Under the pieces are notes generated by a model. It searched no databases and was not told where the DNA came from. It saw nothing but the letters and a program-made list of their open reading frames with translations. This document shows positions 53,523 to 61,449 of a DNA stretch of 64,000 nucleotides, piece by piece. The stretch is taken from NCBI GenBank assembly GCA_945957605.1, contig CAMFLR010000002.1, forward strand, positions 606,197 to 670,196, written 5' to 3'. The DNA is from an uncultured Isosphaeraceae bacterium. Its GTDB lineage: Bacteria; Planctomycetota; Planctomycetia; Isosphaerales; Isosphaeraceae. Both the position numbers and the translations under genes were made by a program. How positions within the stretch are numbered: position 1 is the stretch's first letter; every line of letters starts with the position of its first letter.

Positions 53523-53983
53523 TGGGCTCGCGGATCAACAGCGGCCGCACCAGGCGCTGGCTGCGCAAGCGTACCGGGTTGGGTGCACTCGTCGGTCTCG
53601 CGAATCGCGACCGCGATCGTCTGTTGTGGCAGGCCCACAAGCAATTGCGGAAGAATCAGCTCGACAACGCGGCCGAGATCTATCGCGCGACGTTGACGTT
53701 TTGGCCCGGCGATATCGGTGCGCGGCTGGGGCTTGCCGCGTGCGCACAACTCAGCGGAGATCTCGCCACGGCCGAGCGCGATTACGATGAACTGCTGCAC
53801 GACGATCCGCAAAACCCGCACGCACTCGCCAATCGCGCAGAGGTTCGGATTCTGACGGGCCAGCGCGACCGAGCGCGGGAAGATCTCGCCGCGCTCGCCG
53901 GCTTGCCACATCGAAAGTTGCGCCACGCCGGTCTCGTCAACCGGCTCGAAGCGCTTCAAAAACTTGCTGGTGAAACGGAATAA
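53522..53983 (+). CDS. TPR-like protein translationally coupled to the kinase
   Basis: 153 residues starting at ATG 53522, within the TGATG that ends the kinase gene. A basic N-terminus (RRWLRKRTG) precedes three or so tetratricopeptide-like helical pairs (KQLRKNQLDNAAEIYRATLT, GARLGLAACAQLSGDLATAE, NRAEVRILTGQRDRAREDLA). No catalytic residues are seen. Probably an adaptor or substrate of the kinase. It converges with the membrane glycosyltransferase gene, 6 bp between stops. Confidence 0.82.
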   Translation: MGSRINSGRTRRWLRKRTGLGALVGLANRDRDRLLWQAHKQLRKNQLDNAAEIYRATLTFWPGDIGARLGLAACAQLSGDLATAERDYDELLHDDPQNPHALANRAEVRILTGQRDRAREDLAALAGLPHRKLRHAGLVNRLEALQKLAGETE

Positions 53984-53989
53984 GCGGCG

Positions 53990-55282
53990 TTAATTCAGCG
54001 GCGTTGCCGGCACGATCCGGCCGTCGGTGTAATGCGGTAGTGGCCGCTTGACCGACGCCGAGTTCGCCGTCCGCCAGACGTTGGGGAGTTTGTCGGGCGT
54101 ACGAAGCACGAGCCCGACGCGCGAGCATCGACCGACCGAGAGATCGAAGCTTGCGCGTACTCCGTCGCGGGTGTAGTCGGGCGTGTAGGCGAGAAATACG
54201 AACGCGGAAATCGTTGCGAGTGCGCCCAGGCGCAGCATCGGTCGCGACGTCGTCGATTGCGGTGAAGTACCGAGGCCACCGAGGCCGATCGCCACGAGCG
54301 CAATCAGCGCGGGGACGTAATGGAAGATATACCCTGGCACGCCGAAGTGAATGATCAAATGAAACGCGAGCGCTGGCAACACGCTCAGAAGCATGATCGC
54401 TGCGAGTCGCCAGTTGGCGCGCGACTTAACCACCCGCCAGAGCCCGGTGGGCACGAGGAGGAGTGCGGGGCCGAACGTCCAAACGACCGCCAGTCCAAGC
54501 TTCACGATGTAGCGGGCTGTTGCATCACGGAAGCCAAGATAAAAAGCAGAGTTCATATATCCGGCCGTATGCGCGAACTCCTGGCTCTTGGCGCGATAGT
54601 GAGCCCAGCCGACGTCGCTTAGCATCGCCACGAGCCAGGCGAGGTTGAGCACAACGAACAGCAGCCCGGCGAAAATGGCCGTCTTCCAGCGATGACGCCA
54701 GAGAACGAGCGCAAGAATGGGAGTCCAGAACGTGCCGATATCCTGGCGATAGCCGGTGCCGAATGCGAGTGCCACCGCAGCCGCGTAAGGGTGCCAGGCG
54801 CGGGGGTTATCCCAGGTGCGGACGAGGATGCCGAGCAAGAACGAGCCGACGGCGATGATGCCGGTGTAATTGCCAGCCATTGCGCCATACGTCCAGACAG
54901 TCGGCGAGACGGCAAGGAGAAACGTCGTACCGGCGGCGATGCTCGGGCGAACGAGGGCGCGGAGCCACCACCAGACGCTGACGAGGGCGACGGCGCTCAT
55001 CGCCATGTCGAGCACGACGAAGCCGCGATAGGGCTCGCCGAGGACATTGCCGATGATCCGTGCGAGCGCCAGAAAGAGCGTGTGGTGCATCGGCAGCGCG
55101 TTTTCGGTGATCATCACGATGTAGCCGAACTCATCCCATTCCATCGGCTCGGGCCGCGCGAATGGGAGACGAGTCACGAGGACGAAGAGTGCGGTGAGGA
55201 CGAACGCTATAACAAGTTCGCGGCGGGCAACATTCGGCCGAAGTTCATCTGCTGATTGAGGTAACGTCAAGGCATCGGTCAT
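53990..55282 (-). CDS. GT39-like membrane glycosyltransferase family protein
   Basis: 430 residues with about ten hydrophobic helices. The first extracytoplasmic loop has the acidic pair D50-E51 in EWDEFGYI, typical of the GT-C/PMT/ArnT family that uses lipid-linked sugars. Further helices include VSVWWWLRALVRPSIAAGTT. The C-terminal part (about 360-430) is less hydrophobic. The usual catalytic site loop is present, but the sugar and acceptor cannot be deduced. It stands alone on the minus strand. A hydrophobic permease of unknown kind is the alternative. Confidence 0.75.
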   Translation of the reverse strand: MTDALTLPQSADELRPNVARRELVIAFVLTALFVLVTRLPFARPEPMEWDEFGYIVMITENALPMHHTLFLALARIIGNVLGEPYRGFVVLDMAMSAVALVSVWWWLRALVRPSIAAGTTFLLAVSPTVWTYGAMAGNYTGIIAVGSFLLGILVRTWDNPRAWHPYAAAVALAFGTGYRQDIGTFWTPILALVLWRHRWKTAIFAGLLFVVLNLAWLVAMLSDVGWAHYRAKSQEFAHTAGYMNSAFYLGFRDATARYIVKLGLAVVWTFGPALLLVPTGLWRVVKSRANWRLAAIMLLSVLPALAFHLIIHFGVPGYIFHYVPALIALVAIGLGGLGTSPQSTTSRPMLRLGALATISAFVFLAYTPDYTRDGVRASFDLSVGRCSRVGLVLRTPDKLPNVWRTANSASVKRPLPHYTDGRIVPATPLN

Positions 55283-55419
55283 CTGTGCAAGCCTCCATGC
55301 TCGCCCCGTTAACCAGATCTGCCGAGTTGTGAGGGCGCAACCCGACCCTGGTAACGGGGGGTGTTGTCATTCTGTGGTTCGGGATTCTCCGGCGATCGGC
55401 GACACGCGTCCGTTCGGAC

Positions 55420-55449
55420 TTGAACGCTGCCGGGTGACTATGATAGATT
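55420..55449 (+). promoter_or_regulatory. Candidate promoter of rpsT
   Basis: TTGAAC (55420-55425) and TAGATT (55444-55449), 18 bp apart, lie about 95 bp before the rpsT ATG. The matches to consensus are four of six each, so the call is weak; position relative to a strongly expressed gene is the main support. Confidence 0.25.
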
Positions 55450-55543
55450 GGGGCTTTCGCCGGGGCTTTTGGTCCCGGCTGTGGTTTTTTGATGACGCGT
55501 ACGAACGAACGGGCCGGATTCCCCGCGCCCTGGGACACAGCCG

Positions 55544-55834
55544 ATGCCGAATTCGCCTTCCGCGATCAAGCGCCTTAAGCAGAGCCAGAAGCGCCGTTTG
55601 CACAACCGGATCACCAAGAAGCTGATCAAGACCTACGGCAAGCGCACCATGAGCGCCATTGCCGCGAAGGAATTCGACAAGGCTGAGGCCGATCTTCGCC
55701 TGACGATCTCCAAGATCGACAAGGCTGGTGTTCGTCGCGTGCTGCACCCGAACACGGCTGCCCGTCGTAAGAGCAAGCTGATGCGCGACTACAAGGCCGC
55801 CGTCACCAAGGCCAAGGCCCAACCGGCCGCCTGA
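55544..55834 (+). CDS. rpsT: 30S ribosomal protein S20
   Basis: 96 residues, highly basic, with the family's MPNSPSAIKRLKQSQKRRLH start, RITKKLIKTYGKRTMSAI and the closing HPNTAARRKSKLMRDYKAAV. It binds 16S rRNA helices early in small-subunit assembly. The length is a little longer than the E. coli protein (87). No clear Shine-Dalgarno precedes the ATG. It is followed by an HhH-GPD glycosylase gene after 41 bp, so the two may be cotranscribed. Confidence 0.96.
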   Translation: MPNSPSAIKRLKQSQKRRLHNRITKKLIKTYGKRTMSAIAAKEFDKAEADLRLTISKIDKAGVRRVLHPNTAARRKSKLMRDYKAAVTKAKAQPAA

Positions 55835-55875
55835 CACACCGGCTGTACGTAGCGCCGAAACCAGAGGGAAATGCG

Positions 55876-56556
55876 GTGTCGTCCTTTGCCGACTCCGTCA
55901 CTGAGATTCTCTCCGCGCTCGCCAGCTCGAAGCCGCGAATCCCTACACCCAACAGCCGCCCGTTCCCATCCGGAACGTTTGCGGCTGTTGTTTTCGCGCT
56001 TCTCGAACAATCGACGCGTTTCGAATCGGCACAGGCCGCCACGGCCGAACTCAAGGAATTCGATCAGCTCGACCCCGATGCCATCGCAAAGCTTGGCACG
56101 GCGGGCCTGCGTGATTTTCTGGCCGATCAGCGCGTCTTACGACTCGCCGCCAAGCCGGCTCAGCTCGTCGTGAAGCTCGCTGAGTGGTTCCAGAAGAACG
56201 AACCCGAAGCTCTGGCCACGGAGTCAATCCGCGAGGCCCTGCGGCGGATCAGCGGGCTCGGCCCTGCGACGAGTGACGCCGTCCTCATGCACGGTTTCGG
56301 GCGTCCTGCCTATCCCGTCGATCGCGCAACCTACCGGATCATGGTCCGCCATGGCTGGATCGACACCACGGCCGAATATGACGATGCACGGTCCACGATC
56401 GAGTCGGCGGTGAGTGGCGAGCACGCGTCGCTCGCCTTGCTGTCTGCAGGATTCGAGGTGATCGGGCAGAAGTTCTGCAAGGCTGCCGCCCCGCACTGCG
56501 AACTCTGCCCGCTTAAACCGTTCCTACCAACAAACGGGCCGTACGACCCAGCATAA
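55876..56556 (+). CDS. HhH-GPD endonuclease III-like DNA glycosylase, variant
   Basis: 226 residues from a GTG (55876) preceded by AGAGGGA. The helix-hairpin-helix SGLGPATSDAVLMHGFG and the catalytic Asp149 (PVDRATYR) match endonuclease III, but the Lys of the usual GxGxKTA is Ala131. The iron-sulfur loop has C201, C208 and C211, then Leu217 where the fourth ligand Cys is expected. It should excise damaged bases as a monofunctional or inactive enzyme, with an altered or absent [4Fe-4S] cluster. It follows rpsT by 41 bp. Confidence 0.8.
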   Translation: MSSFADSVTEILSALASSKPRIPTPNSRPFPSGTFAAVVFALLEQSTRFESAQAATAELKEFDQLDPDAIAKLGTAGLRDFLADQRVLRLAAKPAQLVVKLAEWFQKNEPEALATESIREALRRISGLGPATSDAVLMHGFGRPAYPVDRATYRIMVRHGWIDTTAEYDDARSTIESAVSGEHASLALLSAGFEVIGQKFCKAAAPHCELCPLKPFLPTNGPYDPA

Positions 56557-56579
56557 TTGTGGATCGCACGGCCTCTTTT
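56537..56579 (+). terminator. Terminator overlapping the glycosylase stop
   Basis: Arms GGCCGTACGA (56537-56546) and TCGCACGGCC (56564-56573) pair with one mismatch around a 17-nt loop and are followed by TCTTTT. The stem starts inside the last codons of the gene. The gene on the other strand stops at 56603, so the hairpin may act in both directions. Confidence 0.65.
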
Positions 56580-56602
56580 GTAACGTCTTTCGCTGCTTCG
56601 GC

Positions 56603-57790
56603 TTATTTCTTGGCCGAGGGCGGCGTATCGGGACCAGCCTGGGGTGGGCTGGGCGGCGTGGGCAGCACGGGTGCAGGCAATCCGGCGGGAGCAGGAGCGT
56701 CGCCCGCCTTGGGAACCTGGATCGCGTTGTTCAGGACCGGGTCGTTCTTGGCGGCCTCGGCCTTTTTACGCATTGTTTCCGACTGAATCGCCTGGTCGAG
56801 CAGCGAGATCAACTGCTCGGTCTGGTCGACCACGTTCGCCGTTCCGGCCGGCGCGTCGAACGCGAACAGCTTGGCTTCGAGTGTGGGATTCAGCTTCAAG
56901 TTATTGTACTGCAAAACGATCCGGCTGGGCTCGACCTTCGGCGGCGGCAGCTTGGCACCGATGCGGCGGCCGTCGGCTCCGATCTTACGGGTGTCTTCCG
57001 TGAGGATCGAAGTCGCCCGGCCGATCATCTCGATCTTCACCGGGAAACCATCGTCCTTGCCGAACCAGATGGCGACGTTACTGGGGATGTAAGACGGCAG
57101 GTTCACGGTCGGCGGAGGAGCAGGCTGGCCGGGCGCGACAAGTCCAGAGCGATCCTTCCACTGCCCGCGAATTACCCACACCTTCTTACCATCAAAGACT
57201 CCCTCATCCTTCTGATCGAAGTGGACGCTCTTTCGCAGGCCGACCAGCATCGCCTCGGGACCGCCCAGGCCAATGCTGCTGACGATCATCTCGTACGCCT
57301 GCGAGCCGATCAGGATCGGGTCGTTCAGCTTCTTCAGAATCGTGGGCAGAGTGAGCTTGCGGTACGACCGGGTGTCGAGCACCTCGCGGTAGTCCCAAAG
57401 CGTTGTGCCATCACACACTTGCAGCGTGGTGGCCTTGGTGTCGGACAGTCCTTCGACCGTCAGCTTCAAATAGATCTTGTACGACGGCGCTCGCAGGAAG
57501 CTTCCCTTGATCTGAAACTTCTGGTTGAGCATGTCGACCGACTGGACGATATCGGTCGAGAACGAGCCGATTTTTTTCACGCGTGCGATCGCCACGTCGA
57601 GGGCTTCCTCGGCGGGTGTCGGCGGTTCTTCCTTGGGAGTGGCCTGGGCGATCCCTGGAATGGGGACGCCCCCTTGCACCTGGCCTGCTCCCGCCGGGTT
57701 CGCGGGTGCGCCGCCCGGGTTTTGAGCCAATACAGCCAGCGGGAAAAGCAAGCCGATGGCAACTGTGGGATAAAGGCGATTGTTGGGCAT
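56603..57790 (-). CDS. TIGR03009-like exported planctomycetal protein
   Basis: 395 residues from ATG 57790 with a signal peptide (LYPTVAIGLLFPLAVLAQNP); an ATG at 57925 would add 45 residues. After a Pro/Gly-rich linker comes a LolA/outer-membrane-lipoprotein-like beta sheet: FSTDIVQSVDMLNQKFQIKG, VCDGTTLWDYREVLDTRSYR and WFGKDDGFPVKIEMIGRA. The C-terminus is Pro/Ala-rich (PAPAGLPAPVLPTPPSPP). It resembles the TIGR03009 family found in planctomycetes; the role, perhaps lipoprotein or lipid handling, is not established. It is divergent from the exported protein at 58155. Confidence 0.8.
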   Translation of the reverse strand: MPNNRLYPTVAIGLLFPLAVLAQNPGGAPANPAGAGQVQGGVPIPGIAQATPKEEPPTPAEEALDVAIARVKKIGSFSTDIVQSVDMLNQKFQIKGSFLRAPSYKIYLKLTVEGLSDTKATTLQVCDGTTLWDYREVLDTRSYRKLTLPTILKKLNDPILIGSQAYEMIVSSIGLGGPEAMLVGLRKSVHFDQKDEGVFDGKKVWVIRGQWKDRSGLVAPGQPAPPPTVNLPSYIPSNVAIWFGKDDGFPVKIEMIGRATSILTEDTRKIGADGRRIGAKLPPPKVEPSRIVLQYNNLKLNPTLEAKLFAFDAPAGTANVVDQTEQLISLLDQAIQSETMRKKAEAAKNDPVLNNAIQVPKAGDAPAPAGLPAPVLPTPPSPPQAGPDTPPSAKK

Positions 57791-58154
57791 GATAGGGATA
57801 TAAGGCTTTTTCTCAAGGGTAGGAAGGGAATGCCCGATCATATCGCTAGGCGTTTTTGGACGCAAGGCCGATGGGCATACCCCTCGGCAGGCCAGGCTCG
57901 CTCGATTAGGGGACGGTCGGCGCAAGTTTTTATATCAGTAGCTTGATTCAAGTCGCTGTTATGCCGAAACTTACGTCGTACATCCCGATCCACGACCAAT
58001 CGCTCGCCTTCGGATAGGGCGACGTTGACACGGTGGGTCGAGCGCTGCTTCGCCAAGTCGATCCGTCAGTCACTAGGATGGTGCGTGTTCACCCCGGCTC
58101 GCCTCGCCCGCGCACTGGGCAGGTCGCGAGAGCGGTTGGGGACAAGGAGGTCCG
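57791..58154. other. Divergent intergenic region
   Basis: This 364-bp gap lies between the TIGR03009-like gene (minus) and an exported protein gene (plus). A strong ribosome site (AAGGAGG, 58144-58150) lies before ATG 58155. The AT-richer patch near 57925-57970 is the likely promoter zone, but no hexamer pair at proper spacing is convincing. No gene or repeat is seen. Confidence 0.5.
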
Positions 58155-59147
58155 ATGAATACTCTCGCATTGCTGCTCGTGGCGGCAGCGACGACCGGGG
58201 ATGGCCTGGCCAAGCCGCATGTCGGCGGGCTCAAGCTGTTCCGACATAATGCCGTTGTGGAAGCTCCCGCCCCTCCGGGTGGACCGATCCAGATGCCGCA
58301 GGGTGGTGGTCCTGGTGGCCCTGCGGCCGGCCGCCGCTTCCCGAACGTCCGCAGCCAGATCACGTTCCTTGATCCCAAGGACATGAAGATCTCGTGGCAG
58401 ACGGGTGGTGCGAACGGCGAGAAGGTGTACACCCCCGGTCTCACCGTTCCCGACCGCTTCAACTTCCTTCAGGGCTACATCTACCGCCTGAAGATCTCGG
58501 AGTTCGGCCGCGGCGGTAACGTGCTCTACCCGACGATCGAAGTCGCGCCGTCGACCCCGGCGACCGACGCCTACCTCACCCACAACGCGATCCCCGTGCA
58601 GTTCACGCCCGAGGATTTCGACCAGGTGGTTGATGGCGGCAACTTCGTCACCAAGGTGATCTACCTGCCCGATCCCAAGTTCCAGGAACTGGCGATCTCC
58701 GGCGTTCCCGAAACGCTGGTCTCGACCCGCCTGGAGCCGGGTGTCGACCCGATCATCGAGGCCGACAAGCGTGGCACGATCCTGCTGATCGTTCGCCTCG
58801 GAAGCATCAACCTCGAAATGAACACCGTCCCCGCCGGTGCCGCCGCCGTTGGCGCTCCGCCGACTGTCGAGTCGATCCCGGTTGAAGTCGCTTCGCCCGC
58901 CGGCGGCCCCGTGGCTCCGGTCGCCAGCCCGGTTCCGGCTCCGGTTCCGGCCCCCGCGCCGGTCCCCGCTGCTCCGGTGGTTGCCCCGGCTCCGGTTCCG
59001 GCCGCTCCCTCGATCCCCGCGCCGGTTCCGCCGCCCGCCCCGGCTCCCAAGCCGGCCGACGAGGCTTCGGCTCCGCTGTCGCCGCCGACTCTTGAGCCGG
59101 CGGTCGAGGCTCCGGTCGCCATCCCGGTGCCCGCCTCGCCCAATTGA
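58155..59147 (+). CDS. Exported protein with Pro/Ala/Val-rich tail, paralogue of the next gene
   Basis: 330 residues. The ATG follows AAGGAGG and opens a short signal ([15 protein letters not shown]). After a Gly/Pro-rich linker, residues about 105-225 form a domain with [35 protein letters not shown] and ILLIVRLG. The same pattern recurs in the protein at 59387. The last 90 residues are almost only Pro, Ala and Val ([16 protein letters not shown]), a typical extended cell-wall or surface spacer. No known family recognised. The gene is followed 239 bp later by its larger paralogue. Confidence 0.82.
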   Translation: MNTLALLLVAAATTGDGLAKPHVGGLKLFRHNAVVEAPAPPGGPIQMPQGGGPGGPAAGRRFPNVRSQITFLDPKDMKISWQTGGANGEKVYTPGLTVPDRFNFLQGYIYRLKISEFGRGGNVLYPTIEVAPSTPATDAYLTHNAIPVQFTPEDFDQVVDGGNFVTKVIYLPDPKFQELAISGVPETLVSTRLEPGVDPIIEADKRGTILLIVRLGSINLEMNTVPAGAAAVGAPPTVESIPVEVASPAGGPVAPVASPVPAPVPAPAPVPAAPVVAPAPVPAAPSIPAPVPPPAPAPKPADEASAPLSPPTLEPAVEAPVAIPVPASPN

Positions 59148-59386
59148 GATCCTGACCAGACGCGATGCTCAAGCGGGCCAGGTCGAGTCTTTCTGCCTGG
59201 ACCCGCTGCGTCGGAACCCTCGCGATCCCTCACCATCGCCCCGACGGACCGCGTGTTTCGGACCGCGATCCGCCGGGGTTTTCCGCGTGAGTGTCCGCGA
59301 GAAGATGCGCCGCAGAGCGAGTCGCAACCGTCAATTGCTTCATCATTCTTACACTCCAACGGATCTTGATCAGGACACTTCCGACC

Positions 59387-61138
59387 ATGAGCCGTTCACG
59401 AACCTTCCGCCGCGCCGGCCCACCGATGCGCCTCGCCCTGTTCGCGGGCTGGGCGCTGGCGGGACTCGTCGGCTCGACCTCCGCACAAACGATTGAAAAG
59501 CCGCCGGCACCCGTCGTCTCCGCGCCGGCTGCTGTTCCCGCGGGAACGACGATCATCGAAGCGCCGCCCGCAGCGCCAGGCGCCGTCGAAGCTCCGGCCG
59601 AAGAAGCCGCCCCCAAGCTTCCCGACGATATTCAGGTTGTCCGCTTTCAGGGCCCTGAAGGCCTCAAAGTCGAAGTCCTTGGCCCAGCGCCTGAAGTTGT
59701 TCCAGTGGGCGACGGCAAAGGTCTCGCGACTGTCGGCATGAAGGTGGGCGTCGGCTACAAGTTGCGCGTCTCGAACTTCCCCGATCGTCCCGAGCTCGAA
59801 GTCTTCCCGACGATCGAAATCGTCGGTCACCTCCATCGTCCCGCGACGATCGATCCCGGCAAGTTCCCGATTCGCGTGAACTTCTCGGAAGATGACCTCT
59901 TCGCTGCCGCCGAACGTGGCCGGTTGGTGACTCAGGTCGTTTACCTCGAAGACCCCGAGCAAGCCCTTCCGCTCAAAACCGCGAAGGATGAGCCGCCCAC
60001 GGTGATGCTCAACCCCGCGGAGGAGCCGCTCAAGGTTGCGTCCGCGCTCGGTCGCGTGATGGCGATCGTTCGGATCGGCGGGCGCAAGCCAACGACGGTC
60101 GAGCTGACCCAACCGCTCGGCGACGGACTCGCCGCGAACGGCTGCCCGTTCACGACGTCGGCCGGAACGCGTTGCGGTTTGCCCTGCGGTTTCGTTTGCG
60201 GCACTCCGCCGCCCGCGAATCGGCGTTGGCTGCCTCGCGACGAATATCTCTGCGACGGTGGCGACCGCGCGATGCCGCTGCACTTCGGCGGCAACGGCGG
60301 ACTTACCGGCATAGACCCGCGCGACGCCGCGGTTGTCTTCAGCGACGACAAACGCCCGCGCGTTCTGCCCACGAATACCGTGTGCATCTACGCCCCGCGT
60401 TTCGCGTCGGTCCGCACGATCATCGGTGCGAATGAATCGCTGACCGTGTTGCTGCTTCGCGAAGCGGGTGACGTGCAGAAAACCGCGATGACCGCCATCA
60501 AAGAAGGCCCGAAGAAGATCAACCAGAACACCGCCTCCGAAACGAACCGGTCGCGCATGCGAGCCTCAGGTTTGCGAGGGCGTGTGTTCGCGGGTGAAAA
60601 CTCCGAGCTGCGCGTGCTGAGCGGCTATGACAACGCGATCGGCCTTGGCGCGAACCGTTTGGTGCAGGGCGCACAAAACGCGATCAATCGCCAGCGGATT
60701 CGCCAGGACATCAGCAAGGCCAAGCCCGTCACAATCACGCGCAATGCCGGTGCGATTGTGACAGGTATCGTCGAAGGTCCCGGCCAGATGGTGATGACCT
60801 GGACTCCTCGCGAGACGGTCGGTGTCGAAACGCCGCCGAATCGCCCCGGCATCTCGGTGATCAAGCAGGTGAGCACGGATCAGGCCGAACCTGGCGACAT
60901 CGTCACCTACACGATTCGCTACAAGAACATGGGCAACACGCCGATCAAATCGGTGTCGATCGTCGACAGCCTCATGCCCCGCCTCGAATACGTTCCCAAG
61001 ACGGCCCTTGGCCCGAAGGGAACTGTCTTCACCGCCGCAGAAAATCAGTCGAGCTCGCTCGAGCTTCGCTGGGACTTGCCCGGAGCACTTGCACCGGGTG
61101 CGGAAGGCTACGTCGAATTCCAGGCGCTCGTGCGTTAA
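59387..61138 (+). CDS. Exported DUF11 surface protein, paralogue of the previous gene
   Basis: 583 residues from ATG 59387; a second Met at 59426 begins the hydrophobic core (MRLALFAGWALAGLVGS) and may be the real start. Residues about 110-250 repeat the domain of the preceding protein (YKLRVSNF, FPTIEIVG, IRVNFSEDDL, VTQVVYLEDP, AIVRIGG). A Cys-rich stretch follows (NGCPFTTSAGTRCGLPCGFV), then a region with TVCIYAPRFASVRTI. The C-terminus is a DUF11 domain (QAEPGDIVTYTIRYKNMGNT ... LPGALAPGAEGYVEFQALV). It is likely a cell-surface protein, with Cys cross-links. Confidence 0.85.
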   Translation: MSRSRTFRRAGPPMRLALFAGWALAGLVGSTSAQTIEKPPAPVVSAPAAVPAGTTIIEAPPAAPGAVEAPAEEAAPKLPDDIQVVRFQGPEGLKVEVLGPAPEVVPVGDGKGLATVGMKVGVGYKLRVSNFPDRPELEVFPTIEIVGHLHRPATIDPGKFPIRVNFSEDDLFAAAERGRLVTQVVYLEDPEQALPLKTAKDEPPTVMLNPAEEPLKVASALGRVMAIVRIGGRKPTTVELTQPLGDGLAANGCPFTTSAGTRCGLPCGFVCGTPPPANRRWLPRDEYLCDGGDRAMPLHFGGNGGLTGIDPRDAAVVFSDDKRPRVLPTNTVCIYAPRFASVRTIIGANESLTVLLLREAGDVQKTAMTAIKEGPKKINQNTASETNRSRMRASGLRGRVFAGENSELRVLSGYDNAIGLGANRLVQGAQNAINRQRIRQDISKAKPVTITRNAGAIVTGIVEGPGQMVMTWTPRETVGVETPPNRPGISVIKQVSTDQAEPGDIVTYTIRYKNMGNTPIKSVSIVDSLMPRLEYVPKTALGPKGTVFTAAENQSSSLELRWDLPGALAPGAEGYVEFQALVR

Positions 61139-61163
61139 GCAATGAGTTGTGTTCACGCCAATT

Positions 61164-61202
61164 GCGAGCCGCCTTCCTCGATCAATGAGGTAGGCGGCTT
61201 GC
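61164..61202 (+). terminator. Strong hairpin after the DUF11 gene
   Basis: Sixteen-bp arms (61164-61179 and 61187-61202) pair with two mismatches around a 7-nt loop; the right arm reads GAGGTAGGCGGCTTGC. The hairpin lies 26 bp after the stop at 61138. The following GGCGTTTCTG has only a short T-run, so it may be a terminator or a transcript-end stabiliser. Confidence 0.55.
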
Positions 61203-61273
61203 GGCGTTTCTGGGCTTTCGACGGGCATCCGCACGTTGTAGGCTAGATCACGGTCACAGCGGGATTTGAAGCT

Positions 61274-61348
61274 GGGTGCCATTGGCTATGCCAGTGCTCT
61301 GATATTCAGACGAAAAATCGAAGAGTACTGGCATAGCCAGTGGCACCC
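61274..61348. repeat. Palindromic intergenic element, copy 2
   Basis: Arms of 27 bp (61274-61300 and 61322-61348) are inverted copies with two mismatches around a 21-nt loop. The core of the right arm is ACTGGCATAGCCAGTGGCAC, identical over 20 bases to the arm at 34954-34973. It lies between the DUF11 gene and the penicillin acylase relative, 101 bp before the latter's ATG. It looks like a REP- or MITE-type dispersed element. Confidence 0.85.
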
Positions 61349-61449
61349 GATCCTTAGATCTTTCTGTGATATTGCAGAGACATTGCCCCACGCCGCCACG
61401 GAGGATCGTGGGCACGGGTCGCCGCCGCCAGGTCAAGCTGCGAGGTCTC

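Noticed and set aside
58921..59140. GC-rich repeated codons, considered as a DNA tandem repeat.
   Set aside because: The repetition is the Pro/Ala/Val-rich coding sequence of the exported protein and is explained by it.
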